A stretch of 47,167 nt of DNA from Flemingiibacterium sp045579745 (GTDB lineage: Bacteria; Bacillota; Clostridia; Oscillospirales; CAG-272), in NCBI GenBank assembly GCA_045579745.1, contig JAZNMQ010000003.1, positions 1 to 47,167 of the forward strand. Direction: 5' to 3'. Below, piece by piece: positions 42,093-47,167 of this stretch. The position numbers and the translations under genes are program-made. Below the pieces are notes generated by a model. The model searched no databases, was not told where the DNA came from, and saw only the letters and a list, made by a program, of their open reading frames with translations. How positions within the stretch are numbered: the stretch's first letter is position 1; each line of letters opens with the position of its first letter.

Positions 42093-43340
42093 ATGAGCCG
42101 CTATTCAAGAGGAAATCCGCGAAGGCAGGAGCCTAATTTGCCTAAGGTTCAGGAAGTCGAGCTGATTGACGATCCCAAGCTTAACAGGCGAAGATTGATT
42201 CTTTTTATTATATTCCTGGCGGTCGGACTGCTGTTTCTGTCAATCGGTGTGCGAAATCTGTTTGCAGCAGAATCGGGTTGGCAGAGAATCGAAGTGATGG
42301 CAACGCTTCCTCATTTTGAGGATATCGAGCTTTACTACGATTTTACGGATGTGAAAAAAGCTGATCAAAACCGCGTTTCGAATATTTTCAGCACTGCCGC
42401 TGTCGAGCTGTATGATATTTTCTCATTAAACAGCACGTCAAGCAGTCAAATGGGAATTGCAAACCTCAACCGTCATCCGAATGAACGGGTAATGGTTGAA
42501 AAAGAGCTGTACGAAGCATTCGAGCTGCTTTCTGAATACGGGAATCGTATACATTATTTGGGTCCGATACACGAATACCGCGAGGCGTTGCTGTTTGCGC
42601 AATCGGATGAAACTGCTATGGCGTATGACCCGAATCACTCTGGCAGCATTAAGGCGTTTTACGAGGACATAACCGAGCTTTGCATGGATGAGAATAATAT
42701 TCGGCTCGAGCTTTGCGAAAACAATGAGGTGATTCTCCATGTTTCTGCAGAATATGAAGAATATGCGAGAGAAAATGAGCTTTATGTAGACGGTGTGGTC
42801 CCGTATATCTCCCTAGGATATCTTAAAAATGCGTTTGTTATCGATTCGATGGCAGAACGCTTTGCCGAGGCGGGACTGACGCAGGGATATCTGAGCTCAA
42901 GGGATGGATTCTCGCGCTTTATGGACACTCGCAATGAGGAGTTTTCGATGGTGCTTGTCTATCATGACGGAAATAGCATACGCGAAACGGGCAGCCATTT
43001 TGTGATTGACCGACCGCTTGCGATGTCGGTGCTTCGAAGCTATCCTATGACCGAGCAGAGCCTTGAGGGATATTACTATGTATATTCTGACAGGGAAATT
43101 GTGCCCCCTTATTTTGACGAAAACGGAAACACCTCGCTCGGTATTCCGGAGCTTATATCCTACTCAGATAAAAAGGACTGTGCGGAAATATTGCTGTCAC
43201 AGCTTGACATTTATTTGACCGATGCAACCTCCGATGAGGAAATTGCCGCGATGCAGAATGGTGATATAGCTTCCATATATATAAGAAACGGAAAAGTCAT
43301 TACGACCGATCCTGCTGCGAATATTGTCAGCACGAAATAA
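42093..43340 (+). CDS. Membrane-anchored protein with degenerate ApbE-like domain
   Basis: A 415-residue protein: basic cytoplasmic N-terminus, one transmembrane helix (about 34-54), then an extracellular domain. Several segments follow the order and spacing of ApbE (FAD:protein FMN transferase): NLNRHPNERVMVEKELYEAF (where ApbE has its INR and helix), SLGYLKNAFVIDSMAERF (in place of DLGGIAKGYAVD), and HFVID (in place of HIIDP). The Gly/Asp/Thr residues needed for FAD and Mg binding are not clearly kept, so it may be inactive or do something else. It lies 86 bases after oppF, beyond a terminator, with GGAGGGCGAA before the ATG. Confidence 0.6.
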   Translation: MSRYSRGNPRRQEPNLPKVQEVELIDDPKLNRRRLILFIIFLAVGLLFLSIGVRNLFAAESGWQRIEVMATLPHFEDIELYYDFTDVKKADQNRVSNIFSTAAVELYDIFSLNSTSSSQMGIANLNRHPNERVMVEKELYEAFELLSEYGNRIHYLGPIHEYREALLFAQSDETAMAYDPNHSGSIKAFYEDITELCMDENNIRLELCENNEVILHVSAEYEEYARENELYVDGVVPYISLGYLKNAFVIDSMAERFAEAGLTQGYLSSRDGFSRFMDTRNEEFSMVLVYHDGNSIRETGSHFVIDRPLAMSVLRSYPMTEQSLEGYYYVYSDREIVPPYFDENGNTSLGIPELISYSDKKDCAEILLSQLDIYLTDATSDEEIAAMQNGDIASIYIRNGKVITTDPAANIVSTK

Positions 43341-43365
43341 TACATCTTAAAATGCGCACTTTTAG

Positions 43366-43389
43366 GCTCGTTCTCATAAGGATGTTTAC
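43366..43389 (+). repeat. Third copy of the RAYT-block terminal repeat
   Basis: TTCTCATAAGGATG then TTTAC matches 27076-27094. The remaining ACAAATTTCGGCAGA part resumes after the insertion at 43390-43436. Confidence 0.75.
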
Positions 43390-43436
43390 CCGTCACTCGG
43401 TAGGGGCGAACTGCGTTCGCACGAGATACGAATACG
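43390..43436. mobile_element. 47-base REP-like insertion with TTAC duplication
   Basis: Compared with 27086-27100, this copy is interrupted by 47 bases flanked by TTAC on both sides (43386-43389 and 43437-43440). The insert contains GTAGGGG and the hairpin GCGAAC-TGC-GTTCGC. It looks like a non-autonomous REP-type element with a 4-base target duplication. Confidence 0.55.
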
Positions 43437-43498
43437 TTACAAATTTCGGCAGAGATGTTGTTTTCTCTGCCGATTTGTGTTATAATGAGAGTACAATC

Positions 43499-43525
43499 GT
43501 AGGGCGGGGGGCTTGCTCCCGCCGT
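43499..43525 (+). repeat. Intergenic REP-like element
   Basis: A 27-base element beginning GTAGGGCGGGGG with GCTCCCGCC near its end. It pairs with an inverted copy 22 bases downstream. Confidence 0.8.
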
Positions 43526-43547
43526 GACACTTCATTACACCGAGAAG

Positions 43548-43573
43548 ACGGCGGGAGTAAACCCCCGCCCTAC
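43548..43573 (-). repeat. Inverted partner of the intergenic REP-like element
   Basis: The reverse complement of the 43499 element apart from two transition differences that keep G-U pairing. The pair gives a long hairpin, or BIME-like unit, in the 5' region of the small membrane-protein gene. Confidence 0.8.
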
Positions 43574-43576
43574 AAT

Positions 43577-43647
43577 AAAGGGGAATGGGCTTTGCCCGAT
43601 GCCTTTGTATAACAAAGGCGAAACTGGCGATAAAAGGAGCGAAATAT
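43577..43647 (+). repeat. Dispersed leader module before the small membrane protein
   Basis: Closely similar in order and sequence to 27717-27789 (AGGGG, GGGCTT, GCCCGA, GCGAAACTG, CGATAAA, AGGAG). Confidence 0.65.
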
Positions 43648-43851
43648 ATGAAAAAAGTATTTTTGAAAATTATTTCAATTGTTGTTGCCATTATTATTGC
43701 AATAGATGTTTTCTTGTTTATTTCCGGATCATTAGAATCTTTTCCTACAGTAGAACAAATCGAAAAAGGAAGAATTGTATACAGCTTATTTTTTGTTGTA
43801 TTAATAATTATTGAAACTTTTGTTTTAGCACGAATTTTCAAGAAGAAATAA
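43648..43851 (+). CDS. 67-residue membrane protein
   Basis: Two hydrophobic segments (IISIVVAIIIAIDVFLFIS and SLFFVVLIIIETFVLARIF) joined by a short polar loop, with lysine-rich ends. No family is recognised. The ATG is 9 bases after AAAGGAG supplied by the dispersed leader module, and the gene is AT-richer than its surroundings. It may be cargo of the repeat region. Confidence 0.65.
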   Translation: MKKVFLKIISIVVAIIIAIDVFLFISGSLESFPTVEQIEKGRIVYSLFFVVLIIIETFVLARIFKKK

Positions 43852-43924
43852 ATCAACCCCGACAGACATTTTGAAAATCTGTTGGGGTCTACTATTGTTT
43901 ACTGCAGAGCAAATCTTGCATTTT

Positions 43925-43974
43925 CGTAGGGGAGACCTGCGGTCTCCCGCGGGCGAACACAGTTCGCCCCTACC
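43925..43974. repeat. Double-hairpin REP-like element
   Basis: Two adjacent stems (GGGAGACC/GGTCTCCC and GGGCGAAC/GTTCGCCC) enclosed by GTAGGGG and CCCCTAC. The second half, inverted, closely resembles the insertion at 43390-43436. Confidence 0.8.
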
Positions 43975-44075
43975 GTTCATTAGGTGAAACTTCTCTATGA
44001 GAACCTGCCCGTATGTGCGTGTTTTTTGTTAGTGCATGTTAAAATGCTAAAATAACTACAACAAACGCTAAACTT

Positions 44076-44104
44076 TTGACTTTACAAATTATATGCATTA
44101 TGTT
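44076..44104 (+). promoter_or_regulatory. Promoter of the beta-helix protein gene
   Basis: TTGACT (44076-44081) and TATGTT (44099-44104) with a 17-base spacer. The -10 matches consensus at four of six positions. Confidence 0.55.
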
Positions 44105-44162
44105 AAAATTAATATGGTTTATTGCCAAAAAAATAGTTAGAACTATGAGAGGAGAAACTAAA

Positions 44163-47100
44163 ATGAATCGAAAATCGGTAAAAGCAAGTATTTCGTTCAT
44201 TGTTACGGTGCTTATGATGATCTGCATGAGCTCACTCATCGTACCCGTATCAGCCGACATTACTACCGAAACCGAAGTGACGATTGCCGGCAAGATCGGC
44301 GCGAAGGTCACCCTTGACGGTAAGCTTGATGAGGCTTTTTGGGCAAATGCTGCATGGAACGAGGTTGCAAGACGTCAGGAAGCAACCACGCTTAACAACA
44401 CCAGCGAATTTGCAACTGCATGGGATGATAATAATCTTTATGTTGCAGTAAAGGTTGTTGACAGCAACATCGTCAAATCCAATTTGAACGGTGAGATATT
44501 CAACAACGACGGAATTGAAATCTATGTAGACCCCACAAATGAAAAGTTCAGCGGAAGCTATACAGATAAGACACTTCATCTTATGTATCAGGCAGCTGAC
44601 GGAAAATGGGGACTTGTTGGCGAATCAGACAAGGATGTTAAATCGAGCTTCCCCGGAGTGAACGCAGCGCACGCAGAAACTGACGACGGATATATTGTCG
44701 AGGCAGTTTTCCCGTTTGCAGAGCTTGGAATCGAGAATCCCTATGATGGAACCATCATCGGACTCGAGGTAAGCAACAACGACGATGATGACGCAGGAAG
44801 CAATGCGGCAACTGACAGAGGCGTTCTCTATTGGAATGCGGCTACAAAGGCTGACAATCCTTCAACATGGGGAAGCGTTTGCCTTTACATAAAGGCGAAG
44901 CCGATCATCTCCTATTTCGGCACTCCGAATATAGACGGTGTTATTTCGGACGACGACAACTGGTTATTCACAAGCGAAAAGGTCAATGCCGGCGCGGGAC
45001 TCAGCTACACGGTAGCCTCCATGTGCGACGTTGATAAGCTTTACCTCGCTGTAGATTTCAAGGGCGAGGGCTTGGACGAGTCGGCTCTCTGCGTATTTCT
45101 TGACAGAGATTACGCAAGAGGCGGAGAGAATGAGGAGTTCGTTCAGATAATCAACCACGTTCTTTCAACCAACGAGGACGACTATACAAGATCGGGTAGT
45201 GAGGGCGGTTTCGGCTACTCACCTGCAGTAACGATCATTGCGACTAAAACCGATGAAGGCTATTCACTCGAGCTTTCGGTTGCATTCTCGGAATACGGCA
45301 CAAAGCCTCAGTATCTTAATACAATCGGCCTTGAGCTTGATTATTTTAAGACCCCCAATGTTTACGACTCTACAAGAACAAGATGGAGCGAGGCTTCATC
45401 TGACAGCCCTTGGGGCTCGTCCATGAGCTTCGGAAGCATTGTCCTAAACAGCTTGAATGTTGCGGGCGGTAACAATAATGCTCCGTGGGCTAACCAGATC
45501 TCGTCCTATTCTATAGGTCAGGGTCAGAAGCTCTCCGGAAAAATTACGGTTAAGGACCCCGACGGTGACCCGCTCACCTATCAGATGGACCCCGATTACA
45601 ATGTCCCGAGCAAATTCTTCGGCTACTTTGAGCTCAATGAAACGACTGGTGAGTGGAATTACACACCTCCGAAGGCTAATTTCCTCGCTCCCGACGGAAT
45701 CAACTACTATATTTTGGTAAGTGATGACAAGGGCGCAACCTTCCATCAGAGAGTGGAAATCAGAGTTGACTATGCACCTACATACAGAACATTCCACGTT
45801 GACGGTGATACCGGTAAGGATTCAAACGACGGTTTGACACCCGAAACAGCGTTCAAGACTATTCAGACTGCGGCAGCACGTACTCGTCCGGGTGATACTG
45901 TAATCATTCACGAAACAGAGGTTCCTTATCTGTACGCAGAGAAGCAGTCTATGAAGCTTTCGAATTCCGGACTTCCGGATGCGTATATTACCTATAAGGC
46001 GGCTGAGGGTGAGAGCCCTGTAATCAATTCCGGTCCTGCATGGAATACAATTACTATCAGAGGCTCTTATATCAAAATCGAAGGTCTTACCATTTTAGGT
46101 ATTGGCGATCAGATTCTGCATGAATACGAGGGACGCTACGACGTATACAAGAAGATGTACGATGGCGTAGGCTCAAGCAATATTCCGAACATCACAAGAT
46201 ATAACACAAATGGAATCAGCTTCGGTGCTGAGGATAATCAGGGCATTAAGGATGTTGGTATTGACAAGGTCAAGGTTCTGCACCATCTTGAAATCAGAAA
46301 CTGTGTTTTTGATTATATGACAGCAAGCGGCCTTGGCGGCTCAAACATTGACTACATTACAATTGAGAATAATACCATCACCAACAACTGCTGGGGTAAC
46401 ATGTGGGCGTGCAGTGGTATTTGTATTCTCGGCGGCATTGATATTGACGACAACTTTGACGAGCATAAGATCGTTGTAAGAAACAATATCACCGCAGGTA
46501 ATCGCCACTTCGTACCGTGGATCGATCTTAGAAGATTCTCTGACGGTAACGGCATCATCATCGACTCGACAAACAATGTAAGCTCTAACAGCGCGCTTCT
46601 TGCAAAAGGCGATAAGTGGGGCGTTCAGCCTTATCAGGGAAGAATCCTCGTATCGAACAACCTCGCATATTTGAACGGCGGTTCGGGTATTCACGTATTC
46701 GACGGTGATAATGTTGACCTTATCAACAATACCATCTACAGCAACAGCTCCACACCTATACTCGGCTACAGCGACTTCTACGCAAGCCAGGCAAATGACG
46801 TAAATATGTACAACAACATCGTATACTCTCGCACCGGAGCTAAGATGCAGATCTCAAGCTCTGCTAACAGCGAGATCACATACGATTACAACCTGTTCTA
46901 CAACTATTCGGATAATAACAACCTCGGCAAAAACATTCCCGGAAGAAACGGTAAGGCGGGAACAACTGCCGGAGCGAACAACATCTACGGTAAGGATCCG
47001 CTCTTTAAGAATGTTTACGAGGCGAATTACGACAAGGGTATTGCATATCCTTCGACATGGACTTCCGAAATGCTTGAATTCGCGAAGAACAGCGGTTACT

Positions 47101-47167
47101 TTGTAGGTGCTGACTATAATGTAAACATTCTCGGCTACGATTTCGGACTCAAGGACGGCTCTCCCGC
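44163..47167 (+). CDS. Secreted beta-helix protein with CBM9-like domain (partial)
   Basis: Open from the ATG (AGGAG upstream) to the window end, 1,001 codons with no stop, so the 3' end is missing. A signal peptide (about 1-36, ending VSA) leads to a CBM9-like domain (about 44-240; VTLDGKLDEAFW, NDGIEIYVDPTN, GYIVEAVFPFAELG), a second CBM9-like half (about 245-430), and a cadherin/Ig-like module (KDPDGDPLTYQ, about 440-535). A right-handed parallel beta-helix domain begins at FHVDGDTGKDSNDGLTPETAF (near 545), the usual opening of pectate-lyase-like and GH141-like enzymes. The role is probably polysaccharide degradation outside the cell; the exact activity cannot be set. Confidence 0.88.
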   Translation, partial: MNRKSVKASISFIVTVLMMICMSSLIVPVSADITTETEVTIAGKIGAKVTLDGKLDEAFWANAAWNEVARRQEATTLNNTSEFATAWDDNNLYVAVKVVDSNIVKSNLNGEIFNNDGIEIYVDPTNEKFSGSYTDKTLHLMYQAADGKWGLVGESDKDVKSSFPGVNAAHAETDDGYIVEAVFPFAELGIENPYDGTIIGLEVSNNDDDDAGSNAATDRGVLYWNAATKADNPSTWGSVCLYIKAKPIISYFGTPNIDGVISDDDNWLFTSEKVNAGAGLSYTVASMCDVDKLYLAVDFKGEGLDESALCVFLDRDYARGGENEEFVQIINHVLSTNEDDYTRSGSEGGFGYSPAVTIIATKTDEGYSLELSVAFSEYGTKPQYLNTIGLELDYFKTPNVYDSTRTRWSEASSDSPWGSSMSFGSIVLNSLNVAGGNNNAPWANQISSYSIGQGQKLSGKITVKDPDGDPLTYQMDPDYNVPSKFFGYFELNETTGEWNYTPPKANFLAPDGINYYILVSDDKGATFHQRVEIRVDYAPTYRTFHVDGDTGKDSNDGLTPETAFKTIQTAAARTRPGDTVIIHETEVPYLYAEKQSMKLSNSGLPDAYITYKAAEGESPVINSGPAWNTITIRGSYIKIEGLTILGIGDQILHEYEGRYDVYKKMYDGVGSSNIPNITRYNTNGISFGAEDNQGIKDVGIDKVKVLHHLEIRNCVFDYMTASGLGGSNIDYITIENNTITNNCWGNMWACSGICILGGIDIDDNFDEHKIVVRNNITAGNRHFVPWIDLRRFSDGNGIIIDSTNNVSSNSALLAKGDKWGVQPYQGRILVSNNLAYLNGGSGIHVFDGDNVDLINNTIYSNSSTPILGYSDFYASQANDVNMYNNIVYSRTGAKMQISSSANSEITYDYNLFYNYSDNNNLGKNIPGRNGKAGTTAGANNIYGKDPLFKNVYEANYDKGIAYPSTWTSEMLEFAKNSGYFVGADYNVNILGYDFGLKDGSP

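Larger units (their letters stand above)
43341..43647 (+). other. Repeat-rich intergenic region with promoter and REP pair
   Basis: A 307-base region with no supported gene of its own. It contains a copy of the RAYT-block repeat (43366-43389) split by an insertion, a hairpin and extended -10 (TGTTATAAT, 43478-43486), a REP/inverted-REP pair (43499-43573) and a leader module ending in AAAGGAG before the ATG at 43648. Confidence 0.8.
43852..44162 (+). other. Intergenic region with hairpins and promoter
   Basis: A 311-base region with no supported gene. It holds a CCCCGACAGA/TCTGTTGGGG hairpin (43858-43888) after the small gene, the double hairpin at 43925-43974, and the promoter of the beta-helix gene. 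Confidence 0.7.

Noticed and set aside
43352..43612. Plus-strand reading frame of 86 codons before the small membrane protein
   Set aside because: It is composed of the REP and MITE repeats, contains the promoter, and has no SD.

Overview
The window reads as chromosomal DNA of an anaerobic, spore-forming member of the Clostridia (Bacillota), probably a gut or rumen relative of the Oscillospirales. The support is a complete spoIIIAA-AH sporulation operon, strong Shine-Dalgarno sequences, sigma-A promoters with 17-base spacers, an anaerobic ribonucleotide reductase activase (NrdG), QueH, and secreted carbohydrate-active proteins. The species assignment is inference.

Layout. (1) 0.1-2.6 kb: an AT-rich, leftward two-gene unit, holding a six-zinc-ribbon protein with a nuclease-like core and a DUF2971-like partner, next to leftward tRNA-Leu and initiator tRNA genes. 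(2) 3.3-8.7 kb: a translationally coupled O-acylation cluster, with an MBOAT acyltransferase, a small membrane protein and two exported SGNH-plus-leucine-rich-repeat proteins. (3) 8.9-10.3 kb: leftward metA and a small helical protein. (4) 10.5-17.05 kb: a rightward run with a large membrane-anchored glycosidase-like protein, nrdG, an AIR-synthase gene, a PfkB kinase and ruvX. (5) 17.1-23.6 kb: a leftward SGNH hydrolase, queH plus a YgjP-type metallopeptidase, an ABC exporter and a VanY-type carboxypeptidase with an unusual leader. (6) 23.7-27.0 kb: aspartokinase, an amidohydrolase and an FkbM methyltransferase. (7) 27.1-28.3 kb: a RAYT transposase and a GNAT acetyltransferase flanked by inverted repeats. 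(8) 28.4-33.4 kb: spoIIIAA-AH behind a foldable leader. (9) 33.6-42.0 kb: an oligopeptide ABC transporter (binding protein, two permeases, two ATPases) with several non-standard domains. (10) 42.1-47.2 kb: an ApbE-like membrane protein, a REP/MITE-rich intergenic stretch with a 67-residue membrane protein, and the first 1,001 codons of a secreted beta-helix protein that runs off the window.

The most unusual material is the zinc-ribbon/nuclease unit; the RAYT gene carrying two inverted REP-like hairpins in frame inside its own coding sequence, within a block bounded by inverted repeats whose third copy lies 16 kb away; a 21-base tandem repeat array with -10-like cores in front of the oligopeptide permeases; and the insert-bearing OppD and membrane-tailed OppF. 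Everything here comes from reading the sequence; no database search was possible.
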